Of a stretch of DNA of 64,000 bases, positions 17,677-26,263 are shown piece after piece. Both the position numbers and the translations under genes were made by a program. The DNA comes from Acidobacteriota bacterium (GTDB lineage: Bacteria; Acidobacteriota; Holophagae; Acanthopleuribacterales; Acanthopleuribacteraceae). Location: contig PDUC01000039.1 of assembly GCA_002747255.1 (NCBI GenBank), positions 1-64,000 on the forward strand. Reading direction: 5' to 3'. Below the pieces are notes generated by a model. It was given only the letters and a program-made list of their open reading frames with translations. It was not told the origin of the DNA and ran no database searches. Every line of letters begins with the position of its first letter. Positions within the stretch are counted from its first letter, which is position 1.

Positions 17677-18243
17677 ATGGAAACATTAATTAACAGCAAG
17701 TTACCTGAGTTCAAGGTAGAAGCTTATCACAACGACGACTTTAAAACCGTAAGCAACGAAGATTTGGCCGGCAAGTGGTCCATTCTTTTCTTTTACCCCG
17801 CCGACTTCACCTTTGTATGTCCCACTGAGTTGGGTGACATGGCTGACAAGTATGCCGATTTCCAGAAGATGGGCGTTGAAGTCTACTCCGTAAGCACCGA
17901 CACCCATTTCACCCACAAAGCGTGGCACGACACGTCCGAAACCATCGGAAAAATCAACTACCCCATGTTGGCCGATCCCACCGGTGTCCTCTCCAGAGCC
18001 TTTGGCGTTTACATTGAAGAAGCGGGTCTCGCCTACCGCGGCACCTTCCTCATCAGCCCTGAAGGTCAAATCAAGATCGCCGAAGTTCACGACAACGGCA
18101 TAGGAAGAAATGCAGATGAACTCATGCGCAAAGTACAAGCAGCCCAATTCATCGCAGAACATCCAGATCAAGTGTGCCCCGCCAAGTGGAAGCCCGGTGC
18201 GGACACCCTCAAGCCAGGCCTGGATTTGGTAGGTAAAATTTAA
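17677..18243 (+). CDS. ahpC: AhpC-type peroxiredoxin
   Basis: 188 residues, full length. The peroxidatic Cys is in FYPADFTFVCPTEL (about residue 48) and the resolving Cys in ADQVCPAKWKPG-like HPDQVCPAKW near 168, so it is a typical 2-Cys AhpC/Prx1 enzyme that reduces H2O2 and alkyl hydroperoxides in the cytoplasm. AAAGGAGG lies 6 bases before the ATG. No ahpF follows, so another thioredoxin-type reductant must be used. It is flanked by dyads upstream and a terminator downstream, hence monocistronic. Confidence 0.95.
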   Translation: METLINSKLPEFKVEAYHNDDFKTVSNEDLAGKWSILFFYPADFTFVCPTELGDMADKYADFQKMGVEVYSVSTDTHFTHKAWHDTSETIGKINYPMLADPTGVLSRAFGVYIEEAGLAYRGTFLISPEGQIKIAEVHDNGIGRNADELMRKVQAAQFIAEHPDQVCPAKWKPGADTLKPGLDLVGKI

Positions 18244-18272
18244 GCGAAACCCATCGCCCACAGCGAATAAAA

Positions 18273-18313
18273 AAAACGGTTTGAAGTTGAAAAGCTTCAG
18301 ACCGTTTTTTTTT
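18273..18313. terminator. Terminator after ahpC
   Basis: AAACGGT-T-TGAAG and CTTCA-G-ACCGTTT form a 12-pair stem with one mismatch around a short A-rich loop, with an A run before and a T9 run after. The symmetry means it could work on either strand. Confidence 0.85.
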
Positions 18314-18413
18314 GCTGAAAACATCGCATCGACATGGTGACATTTTTTCAAGTAATCCAGAGACACTGCAGCCTCGTATTGCAGGACAAACGCGAGGGAC
18401 GATATAATAGGGC

Positions 18414-19169
18414 ATGGCAAATGAATACGAAATCTCCATCGAACAGTTTGAAGGGCCGCTGGATCTGCTGCTGCATTTAATCAGAAAGAACCAGGTTGAC
18501 GTCACCGATATTCCCATTGTTGAAATTACCCATCAGTACAACGAATACCTCGAGATGATGAAAGAACTCAATCTCAACATCGCCGCTGATTTTCTGTCCA
18601 TGGCCGCTACGCTGATTCACATCAAGGCGCGTATGCTGATTCCAAGGAACATGGAAGAGGAAGAAGATCCCAGAGAACCGCTGGTCCAGCAGTTAGTGGA
18701 ACATCAGGCCTTTAAGGATGTGGCTGCCTGTTTTCACGAAATGGCTGTAATCCGGCATGCTTCCTATCCACGTGGGCGTGAAGTAACAGCCGATTTTTTA
18801 GGCAGCGATGAAGAGTTCATCGAAGCCGGTGTTTTCGATCTCATTACCTCCTTTCACGCCATTATGGCGAGACATGTGGTCAGGAAGAGTCTTGAGTTTG
18901 AACGCATCAAGGTCACTATTTCAGAACAGGTTTCTTTTATATTAAACAAAATGAACGAGCAGACGCGCATATCTATTGAACAACTATTTACGGAGTTTAA
19001 GATTAAGACCGTCTGGATTGTGGGTTTTCTGGCACTTTTGGAGCTAATGAGGTTAAAATACGTCAAAGCCTTTCAGAAGGAGCTCTTTACTGAAATCATT
19101 CTGGTTCGCAATTTTGCTGTCTTGACCGACGATGAAATTAAGGAAATCTCACAGCGATTTGGGGAATAA
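18414..19169 (+). CDS. scpA: Segregation and condensation protein A
   Basis: 251 residues. The conserved N-terminus EISIEQFEGPLDLLLHLIRKNQVDVTDIPI and FLSMAATLIHIKARMLIP are diagnostic; the C-terminal winged helix follows (FTEFKIKTVWIVGFLALLEL). ScpA is the kleisin that bridges SMC heads and works with ScpB in chromosome condensation. scpB starts one base after its stop, so the two are translationally coupled. Confidence 0.96.
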   Translation: MANEYEISIEQFEGPLDLLLHLIRKNQVDVTDIPIVEITHQYNEYLEMMKELNLNIAADFLSMAATLIHIKARMLIPRNMEEEEDPREPLVQQLVEHQAFKDVAACFHEMAVIRHASYPRGREVTADFLGSDEEFIEAGVFDLITSFHAIMARHVVRKSLEFERIKVTISEQVSFILNKMNEQTRISIEQLFTEFKIKTVWIVGFLALLELMRLKYVKAFQKELFTEIILVRNFAVLTDDEIKEISQRFGE

Positions 19170-19170
19170 C

Positions 19171-19722
19171 GTGACCAAGAAACTGCCACATCTCATCGAG
19201 GCTCTGCTGTTCGCCAGTGAAGAGCCCTTGTCCCAGGCTCAATTGGCCAAACTCGCCGAGCGATCCGAAGAAGAAGTCGTGGACGCCATAAGCGAATTGA
19301 CGGTTCGACTGGATAGAGACTCAGCACTTCAGTTGAAGGAAATAGCGGGAGGTTTCAGATTGGAAACCCGTCCCGAATATTACGAAAACATACGCGATAT
19401 GTTCGTTGAAAAAAAGTCCCAGAAATTATCCATAGCTGCTCTGGAGACTCTGGCTTTAGTAGCTTATAAACAACCCATTACAGCCATTGAAGTAGCAGAA
19501 TTGCGTATGGTGACATCGGTCAGCGCCATCATCAGGAATTTACTTGAAAAGAAGCTGATTAAACCGGTAGGACGCAAGAAAGTCATCGGACGGCCCATGA
19601 TGTATGGCTCGACTAAACAGTTTTTGATTCATTTTGGACTGGGAAGCCTTGCCGATCTACCCGCATTGGATGATTTCCAGGAAAAATTAGAGGAAGGCGG
19701 TGAGACCAATGAAAAACCTTAA
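19171..19722 (+). CDS. scpB: Segregation and condensation protein B
   Basis: 183 residues from a GTG at 19171 with GGGG seven bases upstream; the in-frame ATG at 19132 lies within scpA and adds a frame-shifted copy of its end. Two winged-helix units are seen: PHLIEALLFASEEPLSQAQL and LETLALVAYKQPITAIEVAE. GRKKVIGRPMMYGSTKQFL is the family's C-terminal signature. It partners with ScpA and SMC. Its end overlaps the next gene by 14 bases. Confidence 0.95.
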   Translation: MTKKLPHLIEALLFASEEPLSQAQLAKLAERSEEEVVDAISELTVRLDRDSALQLKEIAGGFRLETRPEYYENIRDMFVEKKSQKLSIAALETLALVAYKQPITAIEVAELRMVTSVSAIIRNLLEKKLIKPVGRKKVIGRPMMYGSTKQFLIHFGLGSLADLPALDDFQEKLEEGGETNEKP

Positions 19723-20590
19723 GAGAATAGCTATTTGTTTAATCACAATCAACCTGACGGGAATGGGACTGGCTTTACTCGCGCAAACCGAATATCAGAG
19801 TGGTGTCCTCATACTCCATGACGGAAGAATTATCGCCATGCGCGGAGATTACGAACAGATGGGCGATGAAGTTCAGTTTCTCGATGATCGGGGTGAGCGC
19901 ATGGTCATACCCGCCCGATTAGTCAACTTCAAAAAAACGGATGAACAAAATCGGAAAATTAGAGAAAAGGCGAAAGATCCCCATGCTATTGAAGATGATG
20001 GGACGCTCTATGCCAAAGTCATGCGCGACAAGGAAAAGTCTGACCTTGAAAAGAAGCGCACAATTGAATACAAGCCGACAGAGAACACCTCTTCGGGAAC
20101 AAAGAAAGAACCCGTAATTGAGATTCCGGATCTACCCACAGGAAATTGGTCGGCTTCACCAGAAGAAGTGGAACAACAGTTTCACGAGGTCTGGAACAAA
20201 TTACAGACGACCCTTTCGCTGCCGCCTGCGGTCTGGGTTGGACTCATTGTCCTGTTTGCTATCCTCGGATTGGTCGCCCTTATTACCGAGATCTATCTTA
20301 TCTACAACGGGTTTCAGGATTCACTTGGCTGGGGACTGGTGCTTCTCTTCTTCTTCCTGGGTAACTTTTTTGCGCCCATCATAATGAGCTTGCTGCCTGT
20401 TTCCGTCGGAAACGGTCTGATATCAGCACTTATCATGCTTGTCTTTACTTTAGGTCGCTTTCTGTCCGTTCTCTTCTATATTATCGTTGCCTATTGCGGA
20501 AGCAAGAAAACGGTTTTCTTCCTGTGGACAGCCTACTTTTGGCTAGGTCTTTTGTTGGCTCTCATCATGGTGTTAGCTGCTCTCTTTTAA
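19709..20590 (+). CDS. Exported membrane protein of unknown function after scpAB
   Basis: 293 residues. A signal peptide (MKNLKRIAICLITINLTGMG, cut near LLAQ) precedes a small beta-rich unit (GVLILHDGRIIAMRGDYEQM, VQFLDDRGERMVIPARLV) in which a stored or expressed parameter surface cannot be deduced; a charged linker (about 75-150) follows. The C-terminal half has three to four membrane helices (WVGLIVLFAILGLVALITEI, and FFLWTAYFWLGLLLALIMVL at the end). I do not recognise the family. It overlaps scpB and has GGAAGGCGG upstream, so it is co-expressed with it. Confidence 0.7.
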   Translation: MKNLKRIAICLITINLTGMGLALLAQTEYQSGVLILHDGRIIAMRGDYEQMGDEVQFLDDRGERMVIPARLVNFKKTDEQNRKIREKAKDPHAIEDDGTLYAKVMRDKEKSDLEKKRTIEYKPTENTSSGTKKEPVIEIPDLPTGNWSASPEEVEQQFHEVWNKLQTTLSLPPAVWVGLIVLFAILGLVALITEIYLIYNGFQDSLGWGLVLLFFFLGNFFAPIIMSLLPVSVGNGLISALIMLVFTLGRFLSVLFYIIVAYCGSKKTVFFLWTAYFWLGLLLALIMVLAALF

Positions 20591-20616
20591 ACCAGACTTT
20601 TCACTGCTGATTGAGC

Positions 20617-21453
20617 TTAAATCTCCACACCGTGGTATTCGCTGTAAATGGCCTTTTTTTTCTGAATAATGCTCTTCACTGTATCCACTAGAGCCTCCAA
20701 ATCATCGAAATGGATGTTGAAATCAATTCCCCATTGATAGAAAACCTGGCTTTCTCCTGTCTCAATTCCCGGCGTGAGCAGAATCACTATCTGCTGCCTT
20801 CTAACCGGTAAGGTAATATTATTTAAGGTTTTAAGAAACTCGACGCCTTCCGGCTTTCCGTGCAGCATACGATGGTCAACAATAATTACCTGATAGGCGT
20901 GTTCAGAAATATGCGCAATGGCTTGGCTTAAATCTGTGACAATGTGGGTTACGATCTTCTCATTCCTCAATTTTCTAGCACACAAGTTGGCAAGTCCACT
21001 TTGCTGGGAACAAAAAACAGCTTCATTTTCAGCAATAGGACTATCCAGCAGGGGGTTTTGCCTCAAAGTGCCGTTCTCTTTGACTTTATCCGATTGATGA
21101 GATGCCTGCTTTAAACTCTCTATCTCTGCCTGAAGGTTGGTCAGCCTGCTTTCAAATTCCGCTCTGAGAGCATGCAACGCATTCTGATCGGGTTTCTGAC
21201 CAGAAAGGCTAAAATCTCTTTCTATTCCCGTCCTCTCTTTTTCATTCGCATGACTTAAATCGATAATATCACTCGGGTCCATCTGCGACAGGAAACGGTC
21301 ACTGCTCTCAGAGAGATCGGCTATCGGGTCTTTGTATTGATCAGAAACATTGTTGACCTGTCCGCACGCAATACACTTCTGGGTGTATCCCGCAGGAAGA
21401 GGAATATCAGGTACCAGCATGATGTGACCACATTTCGTACACTGTTTGTTCAT
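20617..21453 (-). CDS. Zinc-ribbon protein with C-terminal receiver-like domain
   Basis: 278 residues. The N-terminus is a zinc ribbon with two CxxC pairs (CTKCGHIMLVPD, then CIACGQ near 27-30), followed by a low-complexity and short coiled-coil region (about 85-120). The last ~130 residues resemble a CheY-type receiver: AYQVIIVDHRML contains the candidate phospho-Asp and QIVILLTPGIE the switch strand, but the usual Lys is not evident (FNIHFDD). AGGAGG lies 7 bases upstream. The gene follows the PilT-like ATPase by 11 bases, suggesting a role in pilus retraction or motility control; that role is inferred. Confidence 0.65.
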   Translation of the reverse strand: MNKQCTKCGHIMLVPDIPLPAGYTQKCIACGQVNNVSDQYKDPIADLSESSDRFLSQMDPSDIIDLSHANEKERTGIERDFSLSGQKPDQNALHALRAEFESRLTNLQAEIESLKQASHQSDKVKENGTLRQNPLLDSPIAENEAVFCSQQSGLANLCARKLRNEKIVTHIVTDLSQAIAHISEHAYQVIIVDHRMLHGKPEGVEFLKTLNNITLPVRRQQIVILLTPGIETGESQVFYQWGIDFNIHFDDLEALVDTVKSIIQKKKAIYSEYHGVEI

Positions 21454-21464
21454 AGGCTTACCTC

Positions 21465-22646
21465 CTATTGATCCAGATCGAGAACACGAAGGTCGTCCAG
21501 CGCATGATCAACTATTTCACGACTTGAACTGGGTGTGTTTTTGGACTGCATCTTCAACGTTCCAATTTTTAGAAGCAAATTATTGGGGTTGGTTGCATGT
21601 TTCAGAGCCGTTTCCTTCGTAATGGTTCCAGAGTGAAAGAGCCTCAAAATTTCCATGTCAAAATTTTGCATTCCATCTATAGCGCCATCCTTCATGGCGT
21701 CTTCAAGGGATCCGCTCTTTTTTGCTCCTTCCAATATATAGGTTCTCGTTCGCTCGTTGGAAGCCAGCACTTCCATTGCTAAAACACGGCCTCTGCCACT
21801 GGCTCTCGGTAAAAGCCGCTGCGACAAAATGTACTTGAACATCTGGCTGAATCGCATTCTGATGAATTCTTCCTGTGCTCGTGGAAAGACACCAATTATC
21901 CTCTCAATGGTCTTGGCCGCATCGATAGTGTGCAGTGTGGATAAAATCAGGTGCCCGGTTTCCGCAGCCTCCAGTGCAATTTCAATACTCTCTTTATCCC
22001 TCATTTCACCAACCATAATCACCTGAGGCGCTTGACGCAGCGCTGTGCGCAGCGCTGAAGGAAAAGTCGGCGTGTCATATCCCAATTCACGTTGATGAAT
22101 AATGGATGCATTTTTATCGAACAGAAATTCAATGGGATCTTCTATGGTGACAATGTGATAGGCATAGTGCTTGCTCATCATGTCGATCAGAGCCGCCATG
22201 GTGGAACTCTTTCCACAACCCGTTGGTCCGGTCAGCAAAACAATGCCGTTGGGTTCGTGTATGATCTTCTTGGTGATTTCAGGTAAACCCAACCATTCAA
22301 CCGTGGGTATTTCAGTTGGTATGATGCGCATAACCAATGCCACAGACCCGCGCTGTGTAAAAATATTTATTCTAAAACGACCGCATTTCTCCAAAGCATA
22401 AGCCAAATCAGCTGAGCCCGTTTCCTTAAACGTCTGAAAAGCCTGTCTCTTGCCAGCTAATAAATTTAAAGCCATCATTTCAGTTTGATAAGGAGAAAGG
22501 GGGTTTAAATCGCGAACAGGTACCGTTTTCAATTGGCCGTCCAACACCATTTTTGGCGCACAACCCGGACTGAATATGATATCAGAAGCTCCTTTTGCTA
22601 CTTTCATGACCCTGCGAATCAAGGGGGCTAAATCATAGGGATTCAC
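21465..22646 (-). CDS. PilT/PilU-family retraction ATPase (copy 1)
   Basis: 393 residues. Walker A is GPTGCGKSS (140-148), Walker B VTIEDPIEFLF, Asp box VGEMRDKESIEIALEAAETG and His box LSTLHTID. The N-terminal PAS-like part (GASDIIFSPGCAPKMVLDGQ) is typical of PilT/PilU. The AIRNLIRE motif of true PilT is replaced by NERTRTYILEGAKK, so it is a divergent paralogue of the PilT-like gene at 24705-26108. The protein is cytoplasmic at the base of type IV pili and hydrolyses ATP to depolymerise pilin. It is probably co-transcribed with the zinc-ribbon receiver gene downstream. Confidence 0.88.
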   Translation of the reverse strand: MNPYDLAPLIRRVMKVAKGASDIIFSPGCAPKMVLDGQLKTVPVRDLNPLSPYQTEMMALNLLAGKRQAFQTFKETGSADLAYALEKCGRFRINIFTQRGSVALVMRIIPTEIPTVEWLGLPEITKKIIHEPNGIVLLTGPTGCGKSSTMAALIDMMSKHYAYHIVTIEDPIEFLFDKNASIIHQRELGYDTPTFPSALRTALRQAPQVIMVGEMRDKESIEIALEAAETGHLILSTLHTIDAAKTIERIIGVFPRAQEEFIRMRFSQMFKYILSQRLLPRASGRGRVLAMEVLASNERTRTYILEGAKKSGSLEDAMKDGAIDGMQNFDMEILRLFHSGTITKETALKHATNPNNLLLKIGTLKMQSKNTPSSSREIVDHALDDLRVLDLDQ

Positions 22647-23141
22647 TTTCTCCTCCCACGCACCTGTTCTTTTTTGAAAATCTGATGAAGAGAAATGGCC
22701 GACCTGAAATCATGCCAATGAAACCCGACCGCCCTGTTCTCAAGCGCTCTCGCAAACCAGCCTTTCCAACAATCTATCGCCATACAATATAACGGTTTAG
22801 CTCTTCATAACACCAATAAAGTGTCAGCATGAACTATTCACCCAATCTCAATCCGATAAAACGTGATATATATCACAGTCTATACGAAGGGCATTTTAAG
22901 TCAATGTCTTGACGTGACGCTATAAAAAGGGTCTTGAGAAAACCCGGAATGTCACCGCTCTGATACAAAAGCTTGAGGTAAGGCGCTGTATCCTGTTCCC
23001 CGTGTCCATCGCCGCCGAGCAGAGTCATTGGCATTCGCATTGCCGCTTGAAAGGGATGAAGGCCAAAAGCCCAAAACGGGAACAATCCGTTCAATCAGTG
23101 CAAAACCATCTCAAAATGAGGCTCTTTACTCCGCGCTGCGG
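22647..23141. other. 495-base intergenic region, no gene supported
   Basis: It lies between holA (upstream, same strand) and the PilT-like gene. A minus-strand 73-codon frame at 22873-23094 starts at TTG just after a stop, has no ribosome-binding site and matches nothing known. The region should contain the promoter of the PilT-like operon and includes the CRP-like dyad at 22863-22876. Confidence 0.45.
22863..22876. promoter_or_regulatory. CRP/FNR-type palindrome GTGATATATATCAC
   Basis: A perfect 14-base dyad followed by A (TCACA) matches the CRP-family core GTGA-N6-TCAC. It lies about 217 bases before the ATG of the PilT-like gene. CRP homologues such as Vfr control pilus genes in other bacteria. 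Function depends on where transcription starts, which is not known. Confidence 0.4.
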
Positions 23142-24182
23142 TTATTTAACCGAGTCGGGAGTATAACGACTAACAGCCAAAAGGGAGGTAATCAATCTTG
23201 CGATCAGCGAAAAATTGGCGAGCTGGGAGCCTTTCAGCATGTCATCAGTTATGGCTGCTGTTTTAAGAGCCGCCCTCAATTCAATGGATGAAAACGACGT
23301 GTGTTCTTTCATCAGTGCGGAAACCACGAAAACAGGAGTTCCCATGCCCATGTTCTGACTAATTTGATAGCGATCCTTAACTCCTCTGGCCAATAAACCC
23401 TTTACCTGGAGTAACTGGCTGATATATCGCGAGATGATATTTAAAAGCACAATGGCACTCTCTCCCGAATCGAGGATATCCTTCACTTTCATGAGGCATT
23501 CCGATGTGTTTCTTCCGGAAATAGTTTTCTGAATTTCCCAGCTGTTGACATGCCGTGTTCGCCCGGTAAGAGCTTCTACATCCTCAACCTTGACCTGATC
23601 GTTACCCCATTTATAGAGCTTCAGTTTATCCAGTTCACGCTGCATGAGTTCAATGTCGTCACCAGTAAAATCGGCAAGGACAGCAAGTGCATCCTGATCC
23701 AGTTTGAGACCGGTTTCTGCGGCCAATCTTCCAATATAAGCAGGCAATTCGTTGATTTTTGGCTTCTGACATGGAAGTATGTGGATGGACGAACTTGACG
23801 AATTGAAGAAGTTGCCGAACTTCCCCACTTTATCCACATCAAAATCGAGGACAAGGCAGGTATCAGCGGAGGGATTTTTAAAGTACTCTGTTATTTTTTT
23901 TCGCTGTTTGACATCCCATTTTTGACACTCTTCTACCTGGATGAATTTCCTGTCCGCCATCATAGGCATGGTGAGACAGCTATCCAAAACGGTAACAGCC
24001 TGTGTATCAGCGGCATAGTAATGTTCGTAGTTAAAGGCTTCCATGCCTTCCGAAACCAGATGGCGCTTTAATGAACCGACAATTTTTTTCTTGGCCCACT
24101 GTTCTCTTCCCCAGAGAATATAGACAGGTGCAACTTTTTGCTGATCAATATGATTCTCAACAACGGTTATGCTATTGGTCAC
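23142..24182 (-). CDS. holA: DNA polymerase III delta subunit
   Basis: 346 residues from a GTG at 24182 with GGAGG five bases before it; longer frames run back through lptE. Family features: APVYILWGREQWAKKKIV at the N-terminus, SADTCLVLDFDVDKVGKFG, AVLADFTGDDIELMQRELDK, and the C-terminal domain LNIISRYISQLLQVKGLLA. The delta subunit opens the beta clamp in the clamp loader. It overlaps the 3' end of lptE by 11 bases; the lptE-holA order is conserved in many Gram-negatives and supports both calls. Confidence 0.93.
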   Translation of the reverse strand: MTNSITVVENHIDQQKVAPVYILWGREQWAKKKIVGSLKRHLVSEGMEAFNYEHYYAADTQAVTVLDSCLTMPMMADRKFIQVEECQKWDVKQRKKITEYFKNPSADTCLVLDFDVDKVGKFGNFFNSSSSSIHILPCQKPKINELPAYIGRLAAETGLKLDQDALAVLADFTGDDIELMQRELDKLKLYKWGNDQVKVEDVEALTGRTRHVNSWEIQKTISGRNTSECLMKVKDILDSGESAIVLLNIISRYISQLLQVKGLLARGVKDRYQISQNMGMGTPVFVVSALMKEHTSFSSIELRAALKTAAITDDMLKGSQLANFSLIARLITSLLAVSRYTPDSVK

Positions 24183-24708
24183 GTTCCGCCTCCAGTCGAT
24201 GCAGAGCAATCGAAAAGTGGGTGACAGCCATTTCGGAGACATTCTGGAAGGCACTGTCGTAGGCTGCTGCCGCATCGTTGCGGAACTCACCTCTGGCAGA
24301 GGAAACCTCGAATTGATCAGAAAAACGGTAATTTTTCAATTCCCACAGTGTTTTACCTTGACGTGTTGCCAGCTTGAAGCTGCAAATCAGGGTGAATTGA
24401 ACCTGGCGAACCCTGCGGTCGATATCGGTAGCGATAACCGTTTCTGTCACCCGCTGGAGATCGGTAGCCAGGACTAGATCCGACTGCATGCGGTCTTTTG
24501 AAAGCGAAAGCCCGGACATGCTGAGACAGCGATCCTGCAAGGCTCCCTGAAAAACGGCAATGTGCTTGGCGTATTCCGGCAGTGTTTTGATTTCCTGAAT
24601 GTAGATAGTCCGGTAGGGAATATCACGCCACATAATGGGTTTATATCCACATTGCAGCAAAACAACCATAAAAACGGAAAGGAGCAACCACTTCATCAAT
24701 CGAGTCAA
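24172..24708 (-). CDS. lptE: LPS-assembly lipoprotein LptE
   Basis: 178 residues. A lipoprotein signal (MKWLLLSVFMVVLLQCGYKP, Cys about 20) is followed by strands typical of LptE (TIYIQEIKTLPEY, DRCLSMSGLSLSKDRMQSDL, VQFTLICSFKLATRQGKTLW). The lipobox has Gln before Cys, which is uncommon. LptE plugs the LptD barrel that inserts lipopolysaccharide in the outer membrane. Its ATG overlaps the pilT stop (ATGA) and its end overlaps holA, giving a tight pilT-lptE-holA operon. Confidence 0.85.
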   Translation of the reverse strand: MTRLMKWLLLSVFMVVLLQCGYKPIMWRDIPYRTIYIQEIKTLPEYAKHIAVFQGALQDRCLSMSGLSLSKDRMQSDLVLATDLQRVTETVIATDIDRRVRQVQFTLICSFKLATRQGKTLWELKNYRFSDQFEVSSARGEFRNDAAAAYDSAFQNVSEMAVTHFSIALHRLEAERDQ

Positions 24709-26108
24709 CGCCTTCTCTGGTTGCCACGAAGCATTTCTTCGTATTGCTTTCTGATTTGAGAGATTTTCCTCTCGTAAAGTTCCTTCATTTTATCTTTTTC
24801 CTGGGCGACAACTTCTTTTTCTTTGAGCAACCGGTCTAACTGCTGGAAGGCCTGCTGCAGTCGATCTTCAGCAGCATTGTATCCGCTCTGAAGCTCTGCA
24901 ATGCGATCGTCCCTCGTTTTTATCTCAAACTTGTACTTCTCCTGTAAGTCATCATAATGTCTCTTTGCTTCCAGAAGGTCTTCGATAATGGAATAATCCG
25001 CAACACTTCCGTCCATGTTGCCTCCTTGTCTGTATTTTTCTCCAAAGAAGATTTTCCTCAACATAAGGTCCAGATCTTCAGGGTTGATTGACGCTTGTAA
25101 TGCTGTTTCGTAGGTGATTACGTTGTTAACGACGAGAGCGACCAGAGATTGATTCATGGACTGCATTTTGTAATAGGCCACCGATTTCTCCATCTCTTCC
25201 GCAATTTCGTTAATGCGATTTTCCTCGATTAACTTGCAAATCATGGGTGAGTTCCGACAAATTTCAACAGCAGCCACCCGGCCTTTGCCGTCTTTCCGGG
25301 GTACCAGCTTCAGAGATACAACGGCCTGCAGAACTTGAGCGAGCTGCATGCGAACCTGTTTCTGCTGGTTGGCGGGAAAGGCGTCCAGGATACGATCAAT
25401 GGATTGAGGGGCGGTATTGGTATGCAGGGTTGAGAGAACCAGGTGTCCGGTTTCCGAGGCGGTAATGGCCGTTTCAATGGTAGGTAGGTCTCTCATTTCA
25501 CCGACCATGATTATATCGGGATCTTGCCTGAGAGAATTGCGCAGTGCCTGTTGGAACGATGGTGTGTCCATTCCCACTTCTCTTTGTGAAATAGCCGAGC
25601 GCTCGTCGCGGAACAAAAACTCGATGGGATCTTCAATGGTTATGATGTGTTTCAGACGCGTTTCGTTAATCTCACGTACCATGCCTGCAAGCGTGGATGA
25701 TTTTCCGGACCCAGTTGGCCCGGTAACCAACACCAGACCCTGATCCAGTTTGCCAAACTCATAGAGAACATCGGGCAGTCCCCAATCTCGAATGGAGGGA
25801 ATTTTAATGGGGATACGCCTGAAAACAGCACCATAAGTCCCCCGCTGCACGAAGACATTGACCCTAAACCTCGAAACACCCGCCACTGAGTAACCCACAT
25901 CAGCAGACTGATTTTCCTGTAATTCCGCCTGTTGTCTTTCATTCAGCAATGGCTTAATAACCTTTTCGATTTTTTCAGGAGTGAACACTTCAAACTTCAG
26001 TGGACGGAGCTTGCCATCCTTTCTGAGCAACGGCGGCCGCATGGGTTTCAGGTGCAAATCAGATCCACCCATTTCAACGATTACCTTTAACAGTTCATCT
26101 ATTTTCAT
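24705..26108 (-). CDS. pilT: PilT-family retraction ATPase with C-terminal coiled coil (copy 2)
   Basis: 467 residues from the ATG at 26108 (GAGGG about 12 bases upstream). Walker A is GPTGSGKSS (130-138), Walker B TIEDPIEFLF, Asp box VGEMRDLPTIETAITASETG and His box STLHTNTAPQ. The ATPase part ends near LDLMLRKIFF (about 355). An extra ~100 residues form a charged coiled coil (YSIIEDLLEAKRHYDDLQEK through YERKISQIRKQYEEML). Within it, AGGAGG-CAAC-ATG at 25014-25026 offers a second in-frame start at Met365, so a separate 103-residue coiled-coil protein may also be made. Typical PilT is about 350 residues. The stop overlaps the lptE start. Confidence 0.88.
   Translation of the reverse strand: MKIDELLKVIVEMGGSDLHLKPMRPPLLRKDGKLRPLKFEVFTPEKIEKVIKPLLNERQQAELQENQSADVGYSVAGVSRFRVNVFVQRGTYGAVFRRIPIKIPSIRDWGLPDVLYEFGKLDQGLVLVTGPTGSGKSSTLAGMVREINETRLKHIITIEDPIEFLFRDERSAISQREVGMDTPSFQQALRNSLRQDPDIIMVGEMRDLPTIETAITASETGHLVLSTLHTNTAPQSIDRILDAFPANQQKQVRMQLAQVLQAVVSLKLVPRKDGKGRVAAVEICRNSPMICKLIEENRINEIAEEMEKSVAYYKMQSMNQSLVALVVNNVITYETALQASINPEDLDLMLRKIFFGEKYRQGGNMDGSVADYSIIEDLLEAKRHYDDLQEKYKFEIKTRDDRIAELQSGYNAAEDRLQQAFQQLDRLLKEKEVVAQEKDKMKELYERKISQIRKQYEEMLRGNQRRR
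25014..25026 (-). promoter_or_regulatory. Internal Shine-Dalgarno and ATG inside pilT
   Basis: On the minus strand AGGAGGCAACATG occurs in frame with pilT; the ATG ends at 25016. Translation from here would give the coiled-coil tail alone (24705-25016, 103 residues). Confidence 0.45.
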
Positions 26109-26263
26109 AGCAACTTTTTCCCTCTTTATGCACCAACAAGTGTAACTCACTAGTAACAATGCTACAAGTAAAAGATAAGGAGGCCGAAAGCTCGATTCAC
26201 ACACACTTCATTGGCGCACTTCAGGGGTTTCACCTTGTACCATTTACAACAGGTCAGCTCAGT

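Noticed and set aside
17701-18420. 239-codon minus-strand frame opposite ahpC
   Set aside because: Antisense shadow created by ahpC codon bias; no start signal.
22873-23094. 73-codon minus-strand frame in the gap between holA and the PilT-like gene
   Set aside because: It begins at TTG right after a stop codon, with no ribosome-binding site and no similarity I can name.
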